From the NCBI GenBank assembly GCA_036478895.1, contig JAZGEV010000132.1:1-29823 (forward strand): 29,823 nucleotides of DNA, in the 5' to 3' direction. Position numbers and translations under genes: made by a program. Shown here piece after piece: positions 1 to 7,187 of this stretch. Each line of letters begins with the position of its first letter. The stretch's first letter is position 1. The notes beneath the pieces are model-generated. The model was not told where the DNA came from. It saw nothing but the letters and a program-made list of their open reading frames with translations, and searched no databases. Source of the DNA: S010-17 sp036478895. Lineage in GTDB: Bacteria > Bacteroidota > Bacteroidia > Flavobacteriales > Flavobacteriaceae.

Positions 1-87
1 TGTTAAAACAATTCCAGCAGTATATTTATCTAAAAATTCAAATTCAAATCGCGCTTTTTTATTTTGTATGTTGATGGTTTTTTGCAT
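1..87 (-). CDS. smpB: SsrA-binding protein SmpB, N-terminal fragment
   Basis: This is a partial gene that runs off the left edge. Reading the minus strand from the ATG at 87-85 gives 29 residues beginning MQKTINIQNKKARFEFEFLD and continuing through KYTAGIVLT. That is the conserved start of SmpB, whose family motif here is NKKARFEYxxLDxYxAGIxLxG. SmpB binds tmRNA and delivers it to stalled ribosomes for trans-translation. Only the first part of the OB-fold is present. A Bacteroidota-like -7 box (TAGATTTG, minus strand, 100-93) lies only five bases before the ATG, so the transcript may have almost no leader. The identification rests on a short but distinctive peptide. Confidence 0.85.
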   Translation of the reverse strand, partial: MQKTINIQNKKARFEFEFLDKYTAGIVLT

Positions 88-180
88 TGCTACAAATCTA
101 ATAATAAAAAATAGATTATTTTAATAATATTTTTTAAGAATTATGTAACAATAAATCTTTATTGTCGTCATAATAAATAG

Positions 181-188
181 TAAATTTG
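181..188 (+). promoter_or_regulatory. Putative -7 promoter box for the M16 peptidase operon
   Basis: TAAATTTG matches the Bacteroidota sigma-ABfA -7 consensus TAnnTTTG and lies about 30 bases before the ATG at 219. A TTG at 162-164 could be the -33 element, but the 16-base spacer is shorter than usual, so the call is tentative. Confidence 0.45.
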
Positions 189-218
189 AAGAATAATATT
201 AATTTAAACATTCCAATA

Positions 219-1538
219 ATGAAAAAAAGTATGATTATACTTTTATGTGTTTTATCAATCCAAACAATTATGGCACAAAAAGTAAGTTTTGAAGAGTATG
301 ATTTAGATAACGGTTTGCACGTTATTTTACATCAAGATAATAAAGCACCAGTAGTAACAACTGCTGTAATGTATCACGTAGGCGCAAAAGATGAAAATCC
401 AGAACGTACAGGTTTTGCACATTTTTTTGAGCACCTTTTATTTGAAGGAACAGCAAATATTGAGCGTGGTGAATGGTTTAAAATTGTAACCTCAAACGGT
501 GGAAAAAATAACGCAAATACTAGCGATGATAGAACTTATTATTACGAAGTTTTTCCTTCAAACAGTTTAGAATTAGGTTTATGGATGGAAGCAGAACGTA
601 TGTTGCATCCTGTAATTAACCAAATTGGGGTTGATACTCAAAATGAAGTTGTGAAAGAAGAGAAACGTTTACGTGTAGATAATTCACCTTATGGAAGTTT
701 TTTAGCTGAAGTTAAGAAAAATTTATTTGTAAAGCATCCTTACCGTTGGTCTACAATTGGTTCTATGGATCATCTTGATGCATCTACATTAGAAGAGTTT
801 CAAGCATTTAATAAGAAATTTTACATTCCAAATAATGCTGTTTTAGTAGTTGCAGGTGATATTAATATTGCTGAAACTAAAAAAATGATTCATAAATATT
901 ATAATGACATTCCAAAAGGAACACCAATTGAAAGAAAAACTTTTGTTGAAGATCCTATTACTGAAGAATTTACAGGAGAATATCACGATTCAAACATCCA
1001 AATTCCTGCAATAATGGCAGCCTACAGAACACCATCTATGAAAACTAGAGATTCTAGAGTGTTGGATATTATTTCTACTATTTTAAGCGATGGTAAAAGT
1101 TCTCGTTTATACAAAAAAATGGTGGACGATAAAAAAATTGCCTTACAAGTAGGTGCTTTTAATGTAAGCCAAGAAGATTACGGTATGTATGTAATTTACG
1201 GTTTGCCATTAGGAGAGAATACAACAGAGTCACTTTTAGAAAATATTGACGAAGAAATTGTACGTTTACAAACCGAATTAATATCCGAAAAGGAATTACA
1301 AAAAATTAGAAATAAATTCGAAAATAATTCTGTAAGCGCTAACTCTAGTGTAGAAGGTATTGCAAATTCTTTAGCAAAATATTATATGTTATATGGTGAT
1401 ATTAACCTTATTAATAATGAAATAGATATTTATAATTCTATTACTCGTGAGGAAATAAAAGCCGTTGCAAATAAGTATTTGAAATCAAACCAACGTTTAA
1501 AATTCAATTATCTTCCAGCTGAAGAAACTAACAAATAA
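219..1538 (+). CDS. M16 family zinc metallopeptidase, catalytic subunit
   Basis: This is a secreted or periplasmic M16B (pitrilysin-type) peptidase of 439 residues. The zinc motif HFFEH is at residues 68-72. The third metal ligand is expected in NEVVKEEKR (142-150), the usual ~76 residues downstream. I chose the ATG at 219 because it opens a clean signal peptide (MKKSMIILLCVLSIQTIMAQ); an in-frame TTG at 186 would add 11 residues before the signal and overlaps a likely promoter box. The protein lacks the R...GYxY substrate-side motif of the second M16 half. That motif is present in the next gene, 13 bases downstream, so the two products probably form a heterodimer. The substrate cannot be read from the sequence; peptide degradation in the periplasm is the family role. 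Confidence 0.9.
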   Translation: MKKSMIILLCVLSIQTIMAQKVSFEEYDLDNGLHVILHQDNKAPVVTTAVMYHVGAKDENPERTGFAHFFEHLLFEGTANIERGEWFKIVTSNGGKNNANTSDDRTYYYEVFPSNSLELGLWMEAERMLHPVINQIGVDTQNEVVKEEKRLRVDNSPYGSFLAEVKKNLFVKHPYRWSTIGSMDHLDASTLEEFQAFNKKFYIPNNAVLVVAGDINIAETKKMIHKYYNDIPKGTPIERKTFVEDPITEEFTGEYHDSNIQIPAIMAAYRTPSMKTRDSRVLDIISTILSDGKSSRLYKKMVDDKKIALQVGAFNVSQEDYGMYVIYGLPLGENTTESLLENIDEEIVRLQTELISEKELQKIRNKFENNSVSANSSVEGIANSLAKYYMLYGDINLINNEIDIYNSITREEIKAVANKYLKSNQRLKFNYLPAEETNK

Positions 1539-1551
1539 AACAAACCAAAAA

Positions 1552-3597
1552 ATGAAAAAATATATTATATTAATAACCACATTTTTAATTACGGCGGCTA
1601 TGAATGCACAAGTTGATAGAAGTATCCAACCAAAACCAGGACCAGCACCAAAAATTAATTTAGAAACACCAGCAACATTTACGTGTAGAAATGGCTTACA
1701 AGTATTAGTTGTGGAAGATCATAAATTACCAAAAGTAACGGTAAGTTTACGTATCGATAATGATCCAATTGCCGAAGGTAATAAAACAGGAACAAGTGAC
1801 TTAACTGGAAGTATTTTAGGAAGCGGTTCTCAAAAGATTACAAAAACTAATTTTGATGAAGAGGTTGATTTTTTAGGCGCTCGTGTTAGTTTTAACGCAA
1901 GTGGTGCTTATGCAAGTTCTTTAACCAAATATTTTCCAAGAGTCTTTGAATTAATGGCAGATGCAGCGTTACATCCAAAGTTTACTCAAGATGAATTTGA
2001 TAAAATTACCAATCAGATGAGAGATGGAATCAAGTCTGAATCTAAAAGTGTGTCTGCTGTTGCAAACCGTTTAAGAAAAGCAATTGGGTATGGAAAAGAG
2101 CATCCTTTTGGTGAGTTTTTAACCGAAAAAACTTTAGATAACATCACTATTACAGATGTTAAAAATTTCTACGATAAATATTACAGACCAAACAATGCCT
2201 ATTTGGTAATTGTTGGAGATATTACCGTAAAAGAAGCAAAGAAATTAACCAGAAAGCATTTTAAAAAATGGAAAAAAGGTAAATTTATACCAGCTACTTT
2301 TAAAGCGCCCAAAAATGTTGATAAAACCGAAATTAATTTTGCAGATATGCCAAATGCTGTGCAAAGTGAAGTTGCCGTAGTTAGTACTACCAATTTAAAA
2401 ATGTCCGATCCAGATTACCATGCAGTATTATTGGCAAATCAAATTTTGGGTGGCGATTTTAATTCGTATTTAAATATGAATTTAAGAGAAGCTCACGGTT
2501 ATACATATGGTGCAAGATCTAGCATTAATGCGAATAAATACACATCAATGTTTAGAACAAGTGCCAAAGTACGTAACGCGGTTACAGATAGTACGGTGAT
2601 TCAAACAATGAAAGAATTAAAAAGAATTCGAACAGAAAAAGTAGAAGCAGATGTTCTTAAAAATGTAAAAGCTGGTTATGTTGGAAAATTTGTATTGGCT
2701 CTTGAAAGATCTCAAACTGTTGCAAATTATGCTTTGAATATTAAAACAAAAGATTTGCCAGAAGATTTTTACAAAACGTATTTGCAAAAAATAAATGATG
2801 TTACTGTAGAAGATATTCAACGTGTGTCTAAAAAATATTTTAGTGAGGATAATGCACGTATTGTAGTTATTGGAAAAGCATTGGATGTTTTACCAAACTT
2901 AGAAAAATTACCTTATAAAATAACGTATTATGATACGCAAGCAGAAGTGACTGATAAACCAGAATTGAGCAAACCAGTACCAGCAGGCGTAACTACGCAA
3001 ACTGTTGTTGATAATTTTGTAAAAGCAATTGGCGGAAAAGCCAAAGTTGATGCTGTAAATTCAACCTCATTATTATACGAAGCGTCAATGCAAGGACAAG
3101 TGTTAACAATGAATATTAAAGCACAAGCGCCAAATAAAAAAGCAATGACAATGGGTATGATGGGAATGACAATGGCTAAAAATGTATTTAATGGCGTTAC
3201 AGGTTATTCTGAACAACAAGGTCAGAAGAAAGATTTAGAAGGCGATAAATTAGAAGAAATGAAATCGTCATCATCTCCTTTTGATGAATTGGCTATTACA
3301 ACTTCTGGAACTTTAAAAGGTATTGAGCCTTTTGACGGTAAGGATTTATATAAAATTGCTATTGGTAATAAAATGGCCTATTTTGGTGTAGAATCTGGTT
3401 TAAAAGTAATGGATGTGATTACAACTAAAGTAGGAGAGAAGGAAATGTCACAAACAATTTCTTATGGAGATTATAAAGCAACCAACGGCGTTTTATTCCC
3501 AGGAAAAATGACCATTTCATTTGGACCACAAAATTTAGATTTTATATTAAAAGAAGTTAAAATAAACGATGGCGTTAGCGATAGCGATTTTGAATAA
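1552..3597 (+). CDS. M16 family peptidase-like protein, non-zinc partner subunit with C-terminal extension
   Basis: This 681-residue secreted M16 homologue begins with a signal peptide (first 20 residues, ending AAMNAQ). The position of the HxxEH zinc site is degenerate (GTSDLTGSIL, about 80-89), so it cannot bind zinc in the normal way. The Arg/Tyr motif of the partner half is intact (REAHGYTYG, R312 and Y317-Y319). Inactive M16 subunits of this kind pair with a zinc-bearing subunit, as in the Sphingomonas SPH2681/SPH2682 heterodimer, and the gene just upstream encodes exactly that. Residues from about 480 to 681 form an additional domain, rich in Met and Lys around 530-545, that ordinary M16B proteins do not have. 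It resembles the beta-rich tails seen on other Bacteroidota M16 proteins, possibly lipoprotein-carrier-like. The gene ends at a strong terminator. Confidence 0.88.
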   Translation: MKKYIILITTFLITAAMNAQVDRSIQPKPGPAPKINLETPATFTCRNGLQVLVVEDHKLPKVTVSLRIDNDPIAEGNKTGTSDLTGSILGSGSQKITKTNFDEEVDFLGARVSFNASGAYASSLTKYFPRVFELMADAALHPKFTQDEFDKITNQMRDGIKSESKSVSAVANRLRKAIGYGKEHPFGEFLTEKTLDNITITDVKNFYDKYYRPNNAYLVIVGDITVKEAKKLTRKHFKKWKKGKFIPATFKAPKNVDKTEINFADMPNAVQSEVAVVSTTNLKMSDPDYHAVLLANQILGGDFNSYLNMNLREAHGYTYGARSSINANKYTSMFRTSAKVRNAVTDSTVIQTMKELKRIRTEKVEADVLKNVKAGYVGKFVLALERSQTVANYALNIKTKDLPEDFYKTYLQKINDVTVEDIQRVSKKYFSEDNARIVVIGKALDVLPNLEKLPYKITYYDTQAEVTDKPELSKPVPAGVTTQTVVDNFVKAIGGKAKVDAVNSTSLLYEASMQGQVLTMNIKAQAPNKKAMTMGMMGMTMAKNVFNGVTGYSEQQGQKKDLEGDKLEEMKSSSSPFDELAITTSGTLKGIEPFDGKDLYKIAIGNKMAYFGVESGLKVMDVITTKVGEKEMSQTISYGDYKATNGVLFPGKMTISFGPQNLDFILKEVKINDGVSDSDFE

Positions 3598-3620
3598 GAT
3601 TGACTTGTTTTAATATAGTA

Positions 3621-3648
3621 AAACCACCGCTTGCGGTGGTTTTTTTTT
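3621..3648. terminator. Bidirectional intrinsic terminator between convergent genes
   Basis: AAACCACCG and CGGTGGTTT form a GC-rich stem around the tetraloop CTTG. The stem is followed by an eight-T tract on the plus strand and preceded by A residues, so it can also act on the minus strand. It separates the M16 operon (ends 3597) from the convergent membrane-protein gene (ends 3654). Confidence 0.9.
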
Positions 3649-3653
3649 ATTCT

Positions 3654-4862
3654 TTATTCTGACGATGAATTTGTTGAATAAAAATAGATTAAAAGTAATC
3701 CAATAGGCATTAATGCGCTAGTAATTAATAACAACCAATCTATAGAGACCAAACCATTTTTGAAGAAAACCAGTAACATGCCATTTCCAAAAAGGAGTAA
3801 CTCACTTAAAAAAATGCCTGTTACAAATAAAAGCAACCCTATTTTATTTAAAATAATTTTCGGAAATAAAGTAAGTAATAGAAATATAAATAAACTCATA
3901 AAGCCAAGCGTAAATAAATGCAAATAACCAATAATGAAAAAGGATTTGAAAGCAACTGATGTTGCTATAACAATTGGAAAAGCACTAGAAAATTGCAATA
4001 TAATTTTCAAAAAATAAGAAACGAAAACAACAAGGCTTAGTATCTTTATTTGTTTGGATACTAACGTTTTACTATAAACTTTGTAAAGTTGAAATAAATA
4101 ATAAAGAGAGATAATTTGTAGCATAGCAGCAATCCCTGCAACATAATAGATAGCAGTAGGCATTTTGTTCCATAACAACGATAATGTATAAGCTGGTATA
4201 CAAGCTAAGTTAGTGAATACATAAAAATAATGTACATTGGTATTATTAATTTTTATAGCTTTTAGTTCGATGTATTTTAGTAATAATCCAAATAATGCAA
4301 ACACAAAAAAACCATTATATAAAAAATGTAAATAAAAATAAACAGCATTGTAATAGAGATCTATTTTACCATATTTACTCGTAATAATTGCAACTGCCCA
4401 AATAGCGATACTTGATAAGTAATAATAGTAAATACCTGTTTTAATAAATAAGGCGCTATTACTTTTTTCGGCTTTTAATGCCTTTAAAATAGCATAAATA
4501 TAAAGATAACTACAGAGTAGGAAAACCGATAAAAAAACAATCGAAAACAGCTTGTAACCTTGTAATGGAAAACTAATAAGCATACCCAATAGCATCGTTG
4601 CCATACTATTGAAAAGGATTTTTAAATACCTTGAATCGTTTATTTTTTTAGGATAAAAAACCAAACCAATGATGCTAATTATACCTAGAAATCCCCAACC
4701 TAAAAAAGTGACATGCGAATGCGCTTGCAAAATATTTTTATAGGCAATAGGAATAAAATCTACTACTTTATACAATCGTAAAGATAAACCATACAAAGCT
4801 GAGATGATAAAAAAAAGCCGTGCAATTTTCAGTTGTTTTTTAAAAACGTTAGCCAAATTCAA
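3654..4862 (-). CDS. Polytopic membrane protein with conserved-looking intramembrane histidines
   Basis: I cannot assign this 402-residue protein to a named family. It is very hydrophobic, with roughly 11-12 predicted membrane spans and short loops. Histidines lie in or next to spans: H48 and H50 in AHSHVTFLGWG, H179 in YLHFLYNG and H315 in GYLHLFTLG. His-x-His-...-G-W arrangements of this sort occur in heme- or copper-binding membrane proteins (heme-copper oxidase subunit I and NnrS-like proteins), so a heme/copper role is possible but is inference. The gene is transcribed divergently from xrtF. It has its own -7 box TACTTTTG (minus strand, 4883-4876) thirteen bases before its ATG and converges on the terminator at 3621-3648. 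Confidence 0.75.
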   Translation of the reverse strand: MNLANVFKKQLKIARLFFIISALYGLSLRLYKVVDFIPIAYKNILQAHSHVTFLGWGFLGIISIIGLVFYPKKINDSRYLKILFNSMATMLLGMLISFPLQGYKLFSIVFLSVFLLCSYLYIYAILKALKAEKSNSALFIKTGIYYYYLSSIAIWAVAIITSKYGKIDLYYNAVYFYLHFLYNGFFVFALFGLLLKYIELKAIKINNTNVHYFYVFTNLACIPAYTLSLLWNKMPTAIYYVAGIAAMLQIISLYYLFQLYKVYSKTLVSKQIKILSLVVFVSYFLKIILQFSSAFPIVIATSVAFKSFFIIGYLHLFTLGFMSLFIFLLLTLFPKIILNKIGLLLFVTGIFLSELLLFGNGMLLVFFKNGLVSIDWLLLITSALMPIGLLLIYFYSTNSSSE

Positions 4863-4875
4863 TTTTTTTAGTTTA

Positions 4876-4926
4876 CAAAAGTAAGACTATTATTTTTGTA
4901 ACTTCCCAAAGTTTAGTTTACTTTTG
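4876..4926. promoter_or_regulatory. Divergent, mirror-image promoters for the membrane-protein gene and the xrtF operon
   Basis: CAAAAGTAA (4876-4884) and TTACTTTTG (4918-4926) are exact inverted copies. Each provides a TACTTTTG box matching the TAnnTTTG consensus, one per direction. On the plus strand TTTG at 4895-4898 lies exactly 20 bases before the -7 box, a good -33 element. On the minus strand CAAA at 4907-4910 (TTTG) lies 23 bases from its box. The two promoters overlap face to face, and the plus box ends only four bases before the xrtF ATG. Confidence 0.6.
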
Positions 4927-4930
4927 ATTT

Positions 4931-5479
4931 ATGAAAAACAATAAGCCAATCCTTATTTTTTTATTAAAATTCTTTTTGAGTTACATCGTTTTGGTAAGTT
5001 TGTATTCTTTTTATTTAAAAAAGACTCAAATAAAAGAAACATTTTTTTCTTGTGCGCCTATTACGCAATCTGTTGCAAATCAAACAGCAAAAGTTATTTC
5101 CTTTTTAGGTTATAATGTAGAGGTTGAGCAACATAAAGACGAATTATCTTTAAAAATGTTCGTTAATGATAATTACGTATCTCGCGTAATAGAAGGCTGT
5201 AATTCCATTAGTGTTATCATACTTTTTTTGGCATTTATAATTGCTTTTTCGGGTGCTATTAAAACCACTATTTGGTTTGGAATTTTAGGTAGTTTTCTTA
5301 TTTACGGTGTAAATATTTTTAGAATTGCCATATTGTCTATTGGTATTCTTAACTATCCAGAATATCAAGAAATATTGCACAGCTTAGTATTTCCAGCAAT
5401 AATATATGGCTTGGTTTTTTTGTTGTGGATCATTTGGGTTAATAAATTTTCACATTTTATAAAACAAAAAAATGAATAA
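4931..5479 (+). CDS. xrtF: Exosortase family protein XrtF
   Basis: This is a 182-residue integral membrane transpeptidase-like protein of the exosortase/archaeosortase superfamily. The predicted catalytic triad is visible: C90 in EGCNSISV, R131 in NIFRIA and H150 in ILHSLVFP, each at the outer edge of a membrane span. Exosortases recognise C-terminal sorting tails (signature, membrane span, basic end) and process them during transit to the surface. XrtF is the short form found in flavobacteria. The stop overlaps the next gene by 8 bases, and rnhB follows that, an arrangement I recognise as recurrent in this family. No protein complete in this window shows an obvious exosortase-type tail, so the substrates must lie elsewhere. 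The short leader and -33/-7 promoter are described at 4876-4926. Confidence 0.88.
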   Translation: MKNNKPILIFLLKFFLSYIVLVSLYSFYLKKTQIKETFFSCAPITQSVANQTAKVISFLGYNVEVEQHKDELSLKMFVNDNYVSRVIEGCNSISVIILFLAFIIAFSGAIKTTIWFGILGSFLIYGVNIFRIAILSIGILNYPEYQEILHSLVFPAIIYGLVFLLWIIWVNKFSHFIKQKNE

Positions 5480-5912
5480 TAGTATACGTATAATTTTGGT
5501 TGTTCTTTTGTTTATTTTATTGATACTTGTAAGAGCTTTTGCAAATGATTTGTTCTACGATCCATTTATAGATTATTTTAAAAATGATTATTTACACAGT
5601 GAATTGCCACAATTTGATGCTCTAAAATTGGGATTGAATATTTTTTTCAGATACATTTTAAATACAGTCATTTCATTAGGTATTATATTTTTAATCTTTA
5701 AAAATAGACAGTTTTTAAATTTTTCACTTAAGTTTTATTTAGTATTGTTTCTAATATTAGTGGTGTTATTATTTATAATTATAAAATTTAATATTACAAC
5801 AAGTTATTTACCATTATTTTATGTCCGCCGATTTTTAATTCATCCCATATTTGTGATAATCTTAATTCCTGCATTTTATTATCAAAATGGCATGATTTCA
5901 AAAGAAAAATAA
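5472..5912 (+). CDS. Exosortase F system-associated membrane protein
   Basis: This 146-residue protein has about four membrane spans (near 5-22, 52-76, 85-104 and 115-136) and a short outer loop rich in acidic and aromatic residues (24-48). It overlaps the end of xrtF by 8 bases, so the two are translationally coupled. Its size, hydrophobicity and position match the small integral membrane protein that accompanies exosortase F in flavobacteria. The biochemical role of that partner is not established; it may assist folding, substrate presentation or lateral release. No catalytic motif is evident. The identification rests mainly on context plus topology. The next gene (rnhB) starts directly after the stop codon. 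Confidence 0.8.
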   Translation: MNNSIRIILVVLLFILLILVRAFANDLFYDPFIDYFKNDYLHSELPQFDALKLGLNIFFRYILNTVISLGIIFLIFKNRQFLNFSLKFYLVLFLILVVLLFIIIKFNITTSYLPLFYVRRFLIHPIFVIILIPAFYYQNGMISKEK

Positions 5913-6512
5913 ATGTTGCAATTAAAATATTCAAACCATAAGCTAGAAGTTGGTACTGATGAAGCGGGCAGAGGTTGCTTGGCTGGTCCAGTAGTTGCAG
6001 CTGCAGTTATTTTACCAGATGATTTTGAACATCCGTTATTAAACGACTCCAAACAATTAACACATAAACAACGTGAAAAATTACGACCATACATAGAAAA
6101 ACACGCATTGTGTTATGCAGTTTCGTTTATTGACGCACCAAAAATTGATAAAATAAACATTTTACAAGCCTCTATTCTAGCTATGCAAACTGCCATTGGT
6201 AAACTAAAAATCACGCCCCAATTTATTATAGTTGATGGAAATAAATTTAAACCGTATAAAGACATTCCGTATGAAACGATTGTAAAAGGAGATGCTAAAT
6301 TTATGAGTATTGCTGCAGCATCGGTTTTGGCTAAAACGTATCGTGATGATTATATGCAAAAAATAGCCATAGAATGTCCTAATTATTATTGGGAGAAAAA
6401 TAAAGGCTATCCAACAAAACAACATCGTAATGGCATACGTGAATTTGGAATTACAAAATACCATCGCAAAACGTTCCGGTTATTACCAACACAGTTGGTT
6501 TTAGATATTTAA
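5913..6512 (+). CDS. rnhB: Ribonuclease HII
   Basis: Ribonuclease HII cuts the RNA strand of RNA-DNA hybrids and removes single ribonucleotides misincorporated into DNA. At 199 residues it is of normal length. The signature GTDEAGRG is at residues 14-21 and supplies D16 and E17; the remaining metal-binding acids are D108 (IIVDGN) and D127 (KGDAKF). NDSKQLTHKQRE is the other family motif. The ATG immediately follows the stop codon of the exosortase-associated gene, so it is the third gene of that transcript. The link is probably one of conserved gene order rather than shared function. Confidence 0.97.
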   Translation: MLQLKYSNHKLEVGTDEAGRGCLAGPVVAAAVILPDDFEHPLLNDSKQLTHKQREKLRPYIEKHALCYAVSFIDAPKIDKINILQASILAMQTAIGKLKITPQFIIVDGNKFKPYKDIPYETIVKGDAKFMSIAAASVLAKTYRDDYMQKIAIECPNYYWEKNKGYPTKQHRNGIREFGITKYHRKTFRLLPTQLVLDI

Positions 6513-6513
6513 T

Positions 6514-6559
6514 GAAAGACACAAAACCGCTTCTTTGAAAGACGCAAGATCGCTTTGCT
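6514..6559 (+). repeat. Two degenerate 23-nt tandem repeats in the rnhB/acyltransferase gap
   Basis: Two adjacent units both begin GAAAGAC (6514-6536 and 6537-6559) and agree at about 17 of 23 positions by eye. A further short direct repeat (AAATCTGC twice, eleven bases apart) follows near 6580-6596. No coding potential is apparent and no terminator was found in this gap. Confidence 0.45.
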
Positions 6560-6617
6560 ACAAGATAGAGATATGAAAAAATCTGCGAAATCTGCAGGAG
6601 AATAAATAAACACCTAA

Positions 6618-7187
6618 TTACTCACCACTTAGTTTACGCAACACGTCCAAATCACGTTCTTTAACAAACAAACCATTTTCCATAAAGCCCCAATTATTTT
6701 TCCGTTTCTGATAAATACGATTAACCAAAATAGCATCCGATAAGATAAGAGACTTGCCAATCACACAAACACTATTATCAGGCATATTTTTAGTCACAAC
6801 AGCATTAGCACCAATTCTACAATTATCACCAATAATAACATTCCCAATAATTTTTGCACCAGCACCAATCAAGCAATTGTCACCAATAGTTGGATAGCCA
6901 AAACCTTTTGAATCGATTAGCATATTAGATCCAATAGTAACTTGCTGATAAATAGTGCAATTTTTTCCAATGCTAACGCCACCCGAAATAAAAATGCCAA
7001 AAACACCATGAAGAAAATTTGGTGATCCTTTTATAGTAGTTTCAAACGGTAAATAAGAATTTGTTTCATACTGAAAACCTTTATGTATAAGTGCATAGAA
7101 TTTTCTACCCAAAGCACTACTTTTTTCTTGCTTTGTTCTCAGTGCCCAATAACCACCAATTTTATTTGCTATATAAGTAAAAATCAT
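6618..7187 (-). CDS. Serine O-acetyltransferase-like hexapeptide-repeat acyltransferase
   Basis: This 189-residue protein has a left-handed beta-helix domain from about residue 62 to 145, built of repeats such as VSIGKNCTIYQQVTIG, PTIGDNCLIGAGAKIIG and VIIGDNCRIGANAVV. Enzymes of this group transfer an acetyl or other acyl group from CoA to a hydroxyl. H60 (NFLHGVFG) sits where the catalytic histidine of CysE/Vat-type enzymes is expected. The helical N-terminal domain is much shorter than in CysE, so it is more like the sugar or cell-surface acetyltransferases often annotated as serine acetyltransferase. The ATG shares one base with the uvrB stop (TAATG arrangement), so translation is coupled to uvrB. 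The acceptor substrate cannot be inferred. Confidence 0.8.
   Translation of the reverse strand: MIFTYIANKIGGYWALRTKQEKSSALGRKFYALIHKGFQYETNSYLPFETTIKGSPNFLHGVFGIFISGGVSIGKNCTIYQQVTIGSNMLIDSKGFGYPTIGDNCLIGAGAKIIGNVIIGDNCRIGANAVVTKNMPDNSVCVIGKSLILSDAILVNRIYQKRKNNWGFMENGLFVKERDLDVLRKLSGE

Noticed and set aside
186..218. TTG start that would add 11 residues to the first M16 protein.
   Set aside because: The TTG overlaps the putative -7 box at 181-188, and the ATG at 219 gives a clean signal peptide at its N-terminus.
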